The notes under the pieces are model-generated. The model was given only the letters and a program-made list of their open reading frames with translations, made no database searches and was not told the DNA's origin. A DNA stretch of 17,288 nt from Fimenecus stercoravium (GTDB lineage: Bacteria > Bacillota > Clostridia > Oscillospirales > Acutalibacteraceae), in the NCBI GenBank assembly GCA_018711545.1, contig DVIC01000115.1, positions 1-17,288 of the forward strand. Reading direction: 5' to 3'. Position 1 is the first letter of the stretch. Every line of letters begins with the position of its first letter. Below are positions 7,626 through 14,947 of this stretch, in pieces. The translations under genes were made by a program, and so were the position numbers.

Positions 7626-7936
7626 ACAGAGATCAGAATATAGATGTTAGATGTCAGAGGCGATATGGGCGGCTTTTTCGCAAGGGTATGGCTACATAGC
7701 GAGTGGGAACTTCGCAGTCGTAGGGGCGGGTCTCTGCGCCCGCCCGCATGAAAGTTGGATTTTGTGGTTTGCTTTGGCGAAAAACAGAATCACGGTTTTT
7801 ATAACAGACATAGCTTCTTTTCTTTCCGTACTCTGCTCGGGCGGGCGCGGAGACCCGCCCCTACGACTGCAAGGATTACCTTTTCAGCACAGCCGCGGCA
7901 ATGCGTAAAACTCGCCGCATCGCTTTCTGCGCTCTA
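7626..7936. repeat. Large palindromic composite repeat downstream of the nine-gene operon
   Basis: Five heptads (ACAGAGA, TCAGAAT, ATAGATG, TTAGATG, TCAGAGG) fill 7626-7660, then comes a 59-bp spacer. An inverted pair of 33-bp arms follows, 7714-7746 and 7838-7870, with one mismatch, enclosing 91 bp. After the right arm, 7871-7920 reads as the reverse complement of the spacer type (compare TTTTCAGC...CCGC...GTAAAAC). Degenerate inverted heptads then run into the nucleoside-hydrolase stop codon at 7934-7936. Interior and arms are about 80% similar, in opposite orientation, to 17121-17266. Being transcribed from the operon, the long inverted repeat could fold and act as a transcript end, since no ordinary terminator is seen there. 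Confidence 0.82.
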
Positions 7937-8893
7937 CTTTCCGGATGCCGAACTTTGTACCCTAACGTCGGGTGCGTTTTGCAGCGAGTGCATGACCATG
8001 TCCCAAAAACGGGGACGGTCCACCGCGACGGCGACGCGCGCATTCGGGCTTTCGCTTTTGAAATCGGCGATCGAGCGCCCGCGGCAAAGCCCCGTGCTGC
8101 AATCGATTTGCACCTTTGCTTTTCGCATTTCGAGCACGCGCTCGTCCGTTAAGAATGCCGCCGCAAGCGAATCGTGCATGGCGACGATGCGAAAGCCCAG
8201 ATCATTGACGCGGTAGATGTTGCGGTAGAATTCCAAAAGCTCGCTGTACACCTTTCGGCTTTCGCCCACCGTGCGGGCGATGTCGTCAAATTCTTCGTCG
8301 GAGATCCCCGTCTGCATGGTGACGTTCAAGCCCACCATATCGATGGGCACGCCTGAGGCGAACACGATCTCGGCTGCGTGGGGATCGACGTAAAAATTGA
8401 ATTCGCCGTATGCCCCGCGGTTGCCCCACTCGGTCGCGCCGCCCATGAGAACGATGCGCCGCAGCTTCTGCGGCAGGTCGGGATAGCGCATAAAGGCGAT
8501 GGCAAGATTCGACAGCGGGCCGATGGCGAGAATTTCCAGCTCGCCGTCAAGTGCTGTTGCCTCTTCATAGATAAAATCCCAGGCAAGGCGCTTGTCCGCG
8601 TCCTTTTGCGGCGCGGGCAGCGGGAAATGCCCCAGCCCCGTGTCGCCGTGCACCTGCGAAGCGGTGATCTGGGGGATGAGCAGCGGACGATCCGCGCCGA
8701 GGCTCACCGGGCAGTCCCAGCCGAGCAGCTGCGCGATGCCGCGCGCATTGTTTGCGATTTTTTCCATGACCTGATTGCCCGCCACCGCCGTCACGCCGCG
8801 CAGCTCGAGGTTTTGAGCGTCTGCGGCGAGCAGCATCGCAAAGAAATCGTCGATGCCGGGGTCTGTATCCAAAATGATCTTATGCTTTGTCAT
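7934..8893 (-). CDS. Inosine/uridine-preferring nucleoside hydrolase
   Basis: Hydrolyses the N-glycosidic bond of ribonucleosides to free base and sugar in the cytoplasm. It has 319 residues, the normal family length. The Ca-binding signature DTDPGIDD is at residues 9-16. Also present are ILAIGPLSNLAIA, VLMGGA, a FNFYVDPHAA stretch, LNVTMQTG, and the catalytic pair His240-Asp241 in AMHDSLAAA, so it should be active. Base preference (purine, pyrimidine or broad) cannot be decided here. The ATG at 8891-8893 follows GGAGGG with suitable spacing. It is the last gene of the nine-gene operon and overlaps the upstream degenerate paralogue by 14 bp. Its TAG stop lies inside heptad repeat sequence. 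Confidence 0.94.
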   Translation of the reverse strand: MTKHKIILDTDPGIDDFFAMLLAADAQNLELRGVTAVAGNQVMEKIANNARGIAQLLGWDCPVSLGADRPLLIPQITASQVHGDTGLGHFPLPAPQKDADKRLAWDFIYEEATALDGELEILAIGPLSNLAIAFMRYPDLPQKLRRIVLMGGATEWGNRGAYGEFNFYVDPHAAEIVFASGVPIDMVGLNVTMQTGISDEEFDDIARTVGESRKVYSELLEFYRNIYRVNDLGFRIVAMHDSLAAAFLTDERVLEMRKAKVQIDCSTGLCRGRSIADFKSESPNARVAVAVDRPRFWDMVMHSLQNAPDVRVQSSASGK

Positions 8894-9716
8894 CCGAGAT
8901 CCCTCCCTGCTGCCAAACGCGGCTCGCACGGCGTGCCAAAGCGGAAAACGCGGCTTCGTCGAGCGCGGTCACAAAGGTGTGCAAAGGCTGTGTTTTGTCG
9001 CGGCAAAGCACATCGCAGACCGTGCACCCGCGAGAAGGGGCGCTTTCCAGTTCCACACGCACTCGATATTGCGCACAGGTTGCCGCTTGCGGCTGTTTCA
9101 GGGAAAGCAAAAGCCCAAGTCCCGCTGCGTCCGTTTGCTCCGTCTGCGCTGCATGGGGCAACAGGTCGGGGAAAAGCTCTGCCGGCACACAGCACTGCTT
9201 TGCTGTTTCCAGCGGCAGCAGCGTCACGTTTTTCGCCCTTGCAAGTACAATTTCGGCGGCTTCGGGATCCGCGTAGATGTTTGCTTCCGCCGTCGGCGTG
9301 CTGTCGCCGCCGTAGATCGAGCCGCCAAGCACCGCCACGTCGGAAAGCCTTGCGGCGCGCGCGGGGTCGGAAAGGAAGAAGATTGCGGGCAGCGTCAGCC
9401 GCGCCGTGGAGACTAAAACTGCGCCGCCGTCTGCCGCTGCGGCAAACCACGAAAGCGCACGCGAAAGGCTTTGGGTCTCCCCGGCGGCAGCCTTACCGCC
9501 GCCGGGGCCGAAAAAGGAGCGCAGAGGCGGGACGTTCACTTGCAGCCACGGAACCTCGCCGCCGAAAAGCTCTGCCGCTTTTCCCGGGAAATCCACGCGG
9601 GTCCTCTCCCCCGGAGTCTGCACGATGCAGCGTATATCCGCATCGGACGCGCGCAGCGCAGCAAGGGTGATCAGATCCGCCGTACTGCCGCTGCAGGAAA
9701 ACAGGATGGGTCGCAA
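8880..9716 (-). CDS. Nucleoside-hydrolase-like protein lacking the metal motif
   Basis: A 278-residue paralogue of the following gene. The fold is recognisable: VAVLGGSIYGGDSTPTAEAN then IYADPEAAEIVLA aligns with the intact enzyme's IVLMGGA...FNFYVDPHAAEIVFA. The N-terminal DTDPGIDD is replaced by SCSGSTAD (residues 7-14), the GPLSN motif has become STARLT, and the catalytic His-Asp pair appears as Cys-Asp in TVCDVLC. Hydrolysis of the usual calcium-dependent type is therefore unlikely. It may be a pseudoenzyme partner, a binding or regulatory protein, or an enzyme with different chemistry. The TTG start at 9714-9716 is supported by a perfect AAAGGAGG eight bases upstream. It lies 30 bp after the BMP lipoprotein gene and overlaps the intact hydrolase gene. 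The reading frame is intact, so this is not a decayed pseudogene. Confidence 0.85.
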   Translation of the reverse strand: MRPILFSCSGSTADLITLAALRASDADIRCIVQTPGERTRVDFPGKAAELFGGEVPWLQVNVPPLRSFFGPGGGKAAAGETQSLSRALSWFAAAADGGAVLVSTARLTLPAIFFLSDPARAARLSDVAVLGGSIYGGDSTPTAEANIYADPEAAEIVLARAKNVTLLPLETAKQCCVPAELFPDLLPHAAQTEQTDAAGLGLLLSLKQPQAATCAQYRVRVELESAPSRGCTVCDVLCRDKTQPLHTFVTALDEAAFSALARRASRVWQQGGISDDKA

Positions 9717-9746
9717 AACGCCCGCCTCCTTTCAGAATTCGCGGCT

Positions 9747-10856
9747 TCAGCTTGCCGCGTCGATATAGTCTTTCACTTCCTGCGTGTCTCTGCCGAGCGC
9801 CGTGGGAACTTCGATCTCGCCGGAGATGATCTTCTGCTCGATCTCATCGATCTGCGCGCGCTGTTCCTCGGTCAGGATCGCTTCGTAGTATTCGTTTTCG
9901 GCAAGGCCTACGGATTCATCCGCCAAACCGAATGAACCGGTCGTGCCCCATTGGAGCGTGCCCTCCATGCTCGCGGTCACCGCCCGCAGCAGGGACTGGT
10001 CTACGCGCTTTAAAATCGAGGTGATGATGCATTCCGCTTTCGCGTCATCCACACCCTTGAAGGACATCGCCTGGTCGGAGTCGCCGCCGAGTGCATACAC
10101 GCCCTGCTCGGCCGCCGCTTCGATAGAGCCCAAGCCCGCCTGACCCGCGCAGCCGTAAACCACGTCGGCATTCTGGTTGTTGATCTGCGAAAGGGTGATC
10201 TCCTTTGCCTTGACCGCGTCGTCAAAGTTGCCGATATAGGCGGTGGCAAAGCGCATTTCAGGCTTGACGTACTGTGCGCCGGCGATGAGCCCTACCAAGA
10301 AGTCATTGATTGTGACGTTGTCCATGCCGCCGACAAAGCCGAACACATTGGTCCTGGAGACGAGCGCGGATGCCGCGCCGGCCAAGAACGAGGCTTCATT
10401 TTGCTTGTAGGTGATGGAATACACGTTCGAGTAGTCGCCGCTGGAATAATCGACCTCGGCATCGTACACGATGTATTTCTTGTCGGGGTAGTCGGGCGCG
10501 ACTTCGATGACGCGGTCGACCATCTGCCAGGTGCCGCTGATGATGATGTCGGTGTCCGCGTCCTCGGAAAACTCGATGAGCGCGGGCGTCCATTTGGTCG
10601 CGTCGTAGGTCATTTCGACCGTCTGGGTCTCGACCCGGTCGCCGTACTTCTCCTTGATCAGATCCATGCCGTTTTTGGCGGAATCGAAGAAGGATTTGTC
10701 GCCGAGCGTGCCGTTGATGAGCAGCACGATCTTGACCGGATCGCCGCTTGCGCCCGTATCGTTCGACGGGTCGGTGTTCGCATCATCCGTTACGCAGCCG
10801 GCAAATACCAGCAGGATCAGGCACGCCGCCATCAGGATTGCCAATACTTTTTTCAT
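9747..10856 (-). CDS. BMP-family (PnrA-like) nucleoside-binding lipoprotein
   Basis: Extracytoplasmic substrate-binding protein of an ABC importer, 369 residues. The signal peptide MKKVLAILMAACLILLVFAGC has a lipobox ending at Cys21, so the mature protein is lipid-anchored outside the membrane. A Thr/Asp/Ser-rich linker follows. The BMP domain begins at KIVLLINGTLGDKSFFDSAKNG and includes DIIISGTWQM, NVFGFVGGMDN, NADVVYGCAGQAG and GGDSDQA. Characterised relatives (TmpC/PnrA, BmpA, NupN, RnsB type) bind purine or pyrimidine nucleosides. The ATG overlaps the upstream permease stop as ATGA and follows GAGAGG. The binding-protein gene comes last in the transporter set here, whereas it is usually first. 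Confidence 0.93.
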   Translation of the reverse strand: MKKVLAILMAACLILLVFAGCVTDDANTDPSNDTGASGDPVKIVLLINGTLGDKSFFDSAKNGMDLIKEKYGDRVETQTVEMTYDATKWTPALIEFSEDADTDIIISGTWQMVDRVIEVAPDYPDKKYIVYDAEVDYSSGDYSNVYSITYKQNEASFLAGAASALVSRTNVFGFVGGMDNVTINDFLVGLIAGAQYVKPEMRFATAYIGNFDDAVKAKEITLSQINNQNADVVYGCAGQAGLGSIEAAAEQGVYALGGDSDQAMSFKGVDDAKAECIITSILKRVDQSLLRAVTASMEGTLQWGTTGSFGLADESVGLAENEYYEAILTEEQRAQIDEIEQKIISGEIEVPTALGRDTQEVKDYIDAAS

Positions 10857-11803
10857 TGTGAACCTCTCTTTCTTCTTTTGTGCTTACGCACGGTTTTTTT
10901 GGATCTTTTCCGCAGCGCCGCGTACAGGACAAGTCCTAATACGGTGGCGACATAAGGAACCATTTGAACGAACTGGGGCGGCAGGCCCACCCCCTGCAGC
11001 GAGACGGACAGCGCTTCCGCACAGCCGAAGACCAGCGACGCGAAAAACGTCCCGACGGCGCTGCCGTTGCCGAGCGCCTGCGCGGCGAGCGCGATATAGC
11101 CGCGCCCTGCCGTCATGTTTTTGGAGAAGTACGTGAGCATGCCCATGGAAAGGAACATCCCGCCGAACGAGGCGAGCGCGCCGCTTAACAGCAGTGCCCC
11201 GTAGCGCACGCGCCGTACATGGATGCCGACGCTTCCCGCCGCGTGGTCGTTTTCACCGACGGCGCGGATGCGCAGCCCCGGTTTGCTTTTTTCGAGGAAG
11301 AACCACACCGCTATGACCGCGACAAGGGACAGATACGTCAGCAGGTTGTGCCCCGAAAGGATGTCGCCGAGCACGGGAATGTCCTTGAAAAGCGGGATCT
11401 CCAGCGTCGGGAATACAAGGCTCGAAAGCGATGTGGACACGCTTTTGTCACCGCAGATCGAATACAGGATAAAGACCGTGCCGCCTGTGGCGACCAGGTT
11501 CATCGCAACGCCCGTCAGCACGATATCCGCCTTCATCTGCAGGGAGAAATACGCCATGATGAGCGCGATGAACATTCCCGTAACGAGGCCGCACAGCATG
11601 CCGACGAAGAGGCTTCCGCTGTACGCGCTGCCGAGCACGCCCGTGAGCGCGGAAAAGAGCATGATGCCCTCCAAACCGATGTTGATGACGCCCGCACGGT
11701 CGGCGACGAGGCTTCCGAGCGCCGCAAACAGGACCGGCGTGGTCAGCCGCAGCGCCGAATAAACGAAATCAACGGAAAATACAGACTGCAGAATATCAGG
11801 CAT
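10853..11803 (-). CDS. ABC nucleoside importer, second permease (NupQ-like)
   Basis: Integral membrane subunit of 316 residues in the branched-chain amino acid/sugar-type permease family (BPD_transp_2). It has about eight to ten hydrophobic segments. The family motif region ADRAGVINIGLEGIMLFSAL is near the N-terminus, GENDHAAGSVGI in the cytoplasmic coupling loop, and GRGYIALAAQALGN later. The C-terminus is strongly basic (RKRSKKTVRKHKRRKR). It would pair with the longer permease encoded just upstream to form the channel. The ATG at 11801-11803, with an AAGGAGG site, overlaps the upstream gene by 8 bp, and the 3' end overlaps the BMP gene by 4 bp, suggesting coupled translation. A longer in-frame opening upstream lacks a ribosome site and overlaps the previous gene, so it is rejected. 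Confidence 0.92.
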   Translation of the reverse strand: MPDILQSVFSVDFVYSALRLTTPVLFAALGSLVADRAGVINIGLEGIMLFSALTGVLGSAYSGSLFVGMLCGLVTGMFIALIMAYFSLQMKADIVLTGVAMNLVATGGTVFILYSICGDKSVSTSLSSLVFPTLEIPLFKDIPVLGDILSGHNLLTYLSLVAVIAVWFFLEKSKPGLRIRAVGENDHAAGSVGIHVRRVRYGALLLSGALASFGGMFLSMGMLTYFSKNMTAGRGYIALAAQALGNGSAVGTFFASLVFGCAEALSVSLQGVGLPPQFVQMVPYVATVLGLVLYAALRKRSKKTVRKHKRRKRGSQ

Positions 11804-12938
11804 TCGCCTCGCCTCCTTCCGGCTGCGGCATGGATGCCGAAGCTTGCAGTGCCTCGCGCTTTTCGGCGACCGAGACGATGTATTTGTGTTTGATGCGCTG
11901 CAAAAACAGTTTGGAGGCAACCAGCAGGATGATCGTGCCCTGCACGATGGAGAGCACCTCCGTCGCCACGTCGCTGCGCCGCGACATGATGTCTGCACCG
12001 CACCGCAGGTACCCTAAAAACAACGCGCCTAAGGGCACAAGCAGCGGGTTATTGCCTGCGAGCGTCGCCACGATCACGCCGTCAAAGCCGAAGCCGGGCA
12101 GCGCGACCCATTGGAACCGCGTATAGCTGCCGAGGATCTCGCTCGCGCCGCCCATCCCTGCAAGGAAACCGCCCGCGAGCTGCGCCGAAAGAATGGTGCC
12201 GCCCACGCCGATGCCGGAATACTTCGCAAATTTTTCGTTCTGCCCGACCATGCGGATGGCGTAGCCCTGCTTGCTTCTGTATAGATACAGATAGACAACC
12301 ACGCACAGCACAAACGCCAAAATGGTGCCCACATGGAAGTGCGTGCGGGGAACCAGGGTGGAAAGCTGCGCCGTTTCCGGCAGCCGCTCGGTCGCGGGGA
12401 AACCCGCCGCGGGATCGATAAGAAAATAATTGAGAATGTAAACGCCGAGATACAGCACGATGTAGTTGAGCATCAGCGACGATACGACCTCCGTCGCGCC
12501 GAGCTTGACCTTCAAAAGCCCCGGGATGAAGCACACGACCGCGCCCGCCGCGCCGCCCAAGAGCAGCGCAAGGATCGGATGTACCACAACGGGCAGCGAC
12601 AGCTTCACCGCCACGGCGCTTGCCACAAGCCCGCCGATATACAGCGCGCCCTCGCCCGCCATATTGAACTGGTTGCAGCTGAACATCACACTGACCGCAA
12701 GCCCCGCATATACCAACGGCGCCGCCGTTTCAAACACCGTCGCGATATTTCTGGCGGATTCCAGCGGCCCGAACAGGAACGCGGAAAACGCCTCCCACGG
12801 CTCCTCGCTGACGACCAGGATCAGAACAAGGCAGCCCGCAAGCGCGATGACCGCCGCCGTGAGCGTGCGGATAAGCGTAAAGCGCGTTTCGATCTGCCGG
12901 TTGGTCGGCAGCGGGCGGTCTTTATGCTTTTGTTTCAT
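11796..12938 (-). CDS. ABC nucleoside importer, first permease (NupP-like)
   Basis: Permease of 380 residues, the longer of the two channel subunits. The N-terminus is basic and cytoplasmic. About nine or ten membrane segments begin at LIRTLTAAVIALAGCLVLIL. Family landmarks include CNQFNMAGEGALYIGG, KVKLGATEVVSSLMLNYI, the coupling loop GQNEKFAKYSGI and GFGFDGVIVATLAGN. The layout matches the YufP/NupP type of nucleoside transporter rather than the single RbsC type of ribose or allose transporter. The ATG at 12936-12938 follows GGAGGT at 7 bases; a GTG nine bases upstream overlaps that ribosome site and is unlikely. It overlaps the ATPase gene by 17 bp and the next permease by 8 bp. Confidence 0.92.
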   Translation of the reverse strand: MKQKHKDRPLPTNRQIETRFTLIRTLTAAVIALAGCLVLILVVSEEPWEAFSAFLFGPLESARNIATVFETAAPLVYAGLAVSVMFSCNQFNMAGEGALYIGGLVASAVAVKLSLPVVVHPILALLLGGAAGAVVCFIPGLLKVKLGATEVVSSLMLNYIVLYLGVYILNYFLIDPAAGFPATERLPETAQLSTLVPRTHFHVGTILAFVLCVVVYLYLYRSKQGYAIRMVGQNEKFAKYSGIGVGGTILSAQLAGGFLAGMGGASEILGSYTRFQWVALPGFGFDGVIVATLAGNNPLLVPLGALFLGYLRCGADIMSRRSDVATEVLSIVQGTIILLVASKLFLQRIKHKYIVSVAEKREALQASASMPQPEGGEANA

Positions 12939-14475
12939 GGACAGCACCTCCGATCTCGCCGGCTGTCATTTGCCGCAGCCCCAGCATATATTCGCCCAAA
13001 AGTTCCTCTGAAACGGCAGATGCATCCGGGAAATATGCGCCTACACCGCCGGAGTTCAATACCAGCAGGCTGTCGGACACCTCCAGCACCTCGTTGAGGT
13101 CCGCCGAAATGAGCAGCACCGCCGCGCCGTTCGAGCGCAGGTCAACCAGACGGTTACGAATAAACTCCGTTGCGCCGACATCGATGCCGCGCGTGGGCTG
13201 GTTGGCAAGGATCAGGGCGGGTTCCCCGCTGAATTCCCGTGCCACGACGACCTTTTGGATATTGCCGCCCGAAAGCATGCGCACCGGCTCTTTTTTCTCC
13301 GAGCATTTGATCTTGTATTCTTTTATAAGCTCGTCCGTGCGGCGGTCGAGCAGCTTTTTGCGCAAGAGCCCGAAACGGGAATACTTCTTTTGATAAATGG
13401 TTGTAGAAAACAGGTTCTCTTCAATGTTCGCGTCCGCCGCACAGCCGTAGGACATGCGGTCCTCGGAAATGTGCGAAAGCCCGAGCTCGCGGATCTTGCG
13501 CACGGAAAGCCCCTTGATGTCCTTGCCGTTTATACGGACCTGTCCGCGTCCTACGGGGCGAAGCCCCGCCAAGCTCTCTGCAAGCTCGCTTTGCCCGTTG
13601 CCCTCAACGCCCGCGACGCCTAAGATCTCGCCTGCACGGATGTCGAACGAAGCGGTCGGCGCATTGGGGCGGTCGGAGAGCGGCAGAGAACGCACCTGCA
13701 AAACCGTCTCGGCGGGTTTGGCGGGCGGCTTTTCGATCTCAAGCATCACGTCGCGCCCGACCATCATGCGGGAGATCTCCTGCTCGGTCACGTCCGAGAC
13801 CTTCGCTTCGCCGACGGTGCGCCCGCCGCGCAGCACGGTGATGTGCTCGCAGATCTGCTTGATCTCGCGCAGCTTATGGGAAATGAAGATCAGCGTGTGC
13901 CCCTGCTCCTGCAATCTCCGGATCTGCACGAACAGCTCCTCGGTCTCCTGCGGGGTCAGAACGGCGGTCGGCTCGTCTAAAATCAGCAGCTTTGCGCCGC
14001 GGAACAGCGCCTTTAGGATCTCGACCTTCTGCTTGTCGCCGACCGGCAGGTTCCCCACGCGCTCGCGCGGGTCTACCGTGAACTTATATTTTTCGATGAT
14101 CTCGCCCGCGCGGCGGAACGCCTCGCGCTTGTTAAAGTAGCCGAACCTGCCCGGCTCCATCCCTAAAACGATATTTTCGGCAACGGTGAGCGACTCAACG
14201 AGCATAAAGTGCTGGTGCACCATGCCGATGCCCATTTTAATGGCGGAGATCGAGTCCTCGGGGTGGATCTCCTTCCCTTCGAAAAAGATCTTGCCCTCCT
14301 CGGGCTGCTCCTCACCGAAGAGCACCTTCATCAGCGTGCTCTTGCCCGCGCCGTTTTCGCCGGACAGCGCATGCACCTCGCCCTTGCGTACCGAAAGGGA
14401 GACGTCGCGGTTCGCCACGAAGCCGTTCGGGTACACCTTGGTGATGTGCTCCATGGAAAGGATATAGTCTTCCAA
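12922..14475 (-). CDS. ABC nucleoside importer, double ATPase subunit (NupO-like)
   Basis: Two fused nucleotide-binding domains in 517 residues, powering the importer from the cytoplasmic side. Domain 1 (about 1-245) has Walker A GENGAGKST, signature-like LPVGDKQK and Walker B LLILDEPTAVLTP. Domain 2 has a degenerate Walker A, GVEGNGQSEL, without the usual Gly-Lys-Ser/Thr. It also has the signature LSGGNIQK and Walker B LILANQPTRGID. This asymmetry is normal for sugar/nucleoside ATPases of this class. The TTG start at 14473-14475 is preferred because AAAGGGG lies 9 bases upstream, while the in-frame ATG seven codons later has no ribosome site. It begins four bases after the rpiB stop, consistent with one transcript. 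Confidence 0.94.
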   Translation of the reverse strand: MEDYILSMEHITKVYPNGFVANRDVSLSVRKGEVHALSGENGAGKSTLMKVLFGEEQPEEGKIFFEGKEIHPEDSISAIKMGIGMVHQHFMLVESLTVAENIVLGMEPGRFGYFNKREAFRRAGEIIEKYKFTVDPRERVGNLPVGDKQKVEILKALFRGAKLLILDEPTAVLTPQETEELFVQIRRLQEQGHTLIFISHKLREIKQICEHITVLRGGRTVGEAKVSDVTEQEISRMMVGRDVMLEIEKPPAKPAETVLQVRSLPLSDRPNAPTASFDIRAGEILGVAGVEGNGQSELAESLAGLRPVGRGQVRINGKDIKGLSVRKIRELGLSHISEDRMSYGCAADANIEENLFSTTIYQKKYSRFGLLRKKLLDRRTDELIKEYKIKCSEKKEPVRMLSGGNIQKVVVAREFSGEPALILANQPTRGIDVGATEFIRNRLVDLRSNGAAVLLISADLNEVLEVSDSLLVLNSGGVGAYFPDASAVSEELLGEYMLGLRQMTAGEIGGAVHETKA

Positions 14476-14479
14476 CGTT

Positions 14480-14947
14480 TCAGTCCCCTTTCTGCGCAGC
14501 GCTGCCGCCGCTGCGTTCGATCTCGCAAATCTGCTCGAGCCGCCGCTCGTGCCTGCCGCCCTCGTAGGGCGTGTCCAAAAACAGATCTACGATTTGCAGG
14601 GCGAGCCCCGTGCCGACCACGCGGCTGCCGAGGGCGAGCATGTTCGCGTTGTTATGCGCTCTGGAGAGCGCCGCCGAGTAGCCGTCGCTGCATGCGGTAC
14701 AGCGGATGCCTGCGACCTTGTTTGCGGCGATCGACATGCCGATCCCGGTGCCGCAGCACAGAATGCCGCAGGTATATTCCCCGTCTGCCACCGCCTTTGC
14801 GGCGGGCAGGGCGAACTGCGGATAGTCGCAGCGCGCGTCCGAATTTGTACCGAAATCACGGCAGGCAACGCCGCGTTCTTCGAGATGCGCGATGATCGCC
14901 CGTTTCAACGGCAGCCCCACATGGTCGCTTGCCAGCGCCACGGTCAT
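14480..14947 (-). CDS. rpiB: Ribose-5-phosphate isomerase B / allose-6-phosphate isomerase
   Basis: Interconverts ribose 5-phosphate and ribulose 5-phosphate. E. coli RpiB also isomerises allose 6-phosphate to allulose 6-phosphate (AlsI activity). It has 155 residues, the normal length. SDHVGLPLK lies at 7-15, the active-site Cys65 in GILCCGTGIGMSIAANKV, and His98 in SRAHNNANM. The ATG at 14945-14947 follows AAGGAGG at 9 bases and overlaps the upstream kinase stop as ATGA. Its place beside AlsK- and AlsE-type genes leaves open whether the working substrate is a pentose or a hexose phosphate. Confidence 0.95.
   Translation of the reverse strand: MTVALASDHVGLPLKRAIIAHLEERGVACRDFGTNSDARCDYPQFALPAAKAVADGEYTCGILCCGTGIGMSIAANKVAGIRCTACSDGYSAALSRAHNNANMLALGSRVVGTGLALQIVDLFLDTPYEGGRHERRLEQICEIERSGGSAAQKGD

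Noticed and set aside
7651..7920. Plus-strand open frames of 85 codons and more across the second repeat block
   Set aside because: They are translations of repeat arms and spacer; no ribosome site, and the longer one runs antisense into the nucleoside-hydrolase gene.
8378..9670. 430-codon plus-strand open frame opposite the two hydrolase-family genes
   Set aside because: Shadow of GC-rich coding DNA: low-complexity Arg/Ala-rich translation, while the minus-strand frames match known families and have ribosome sites.
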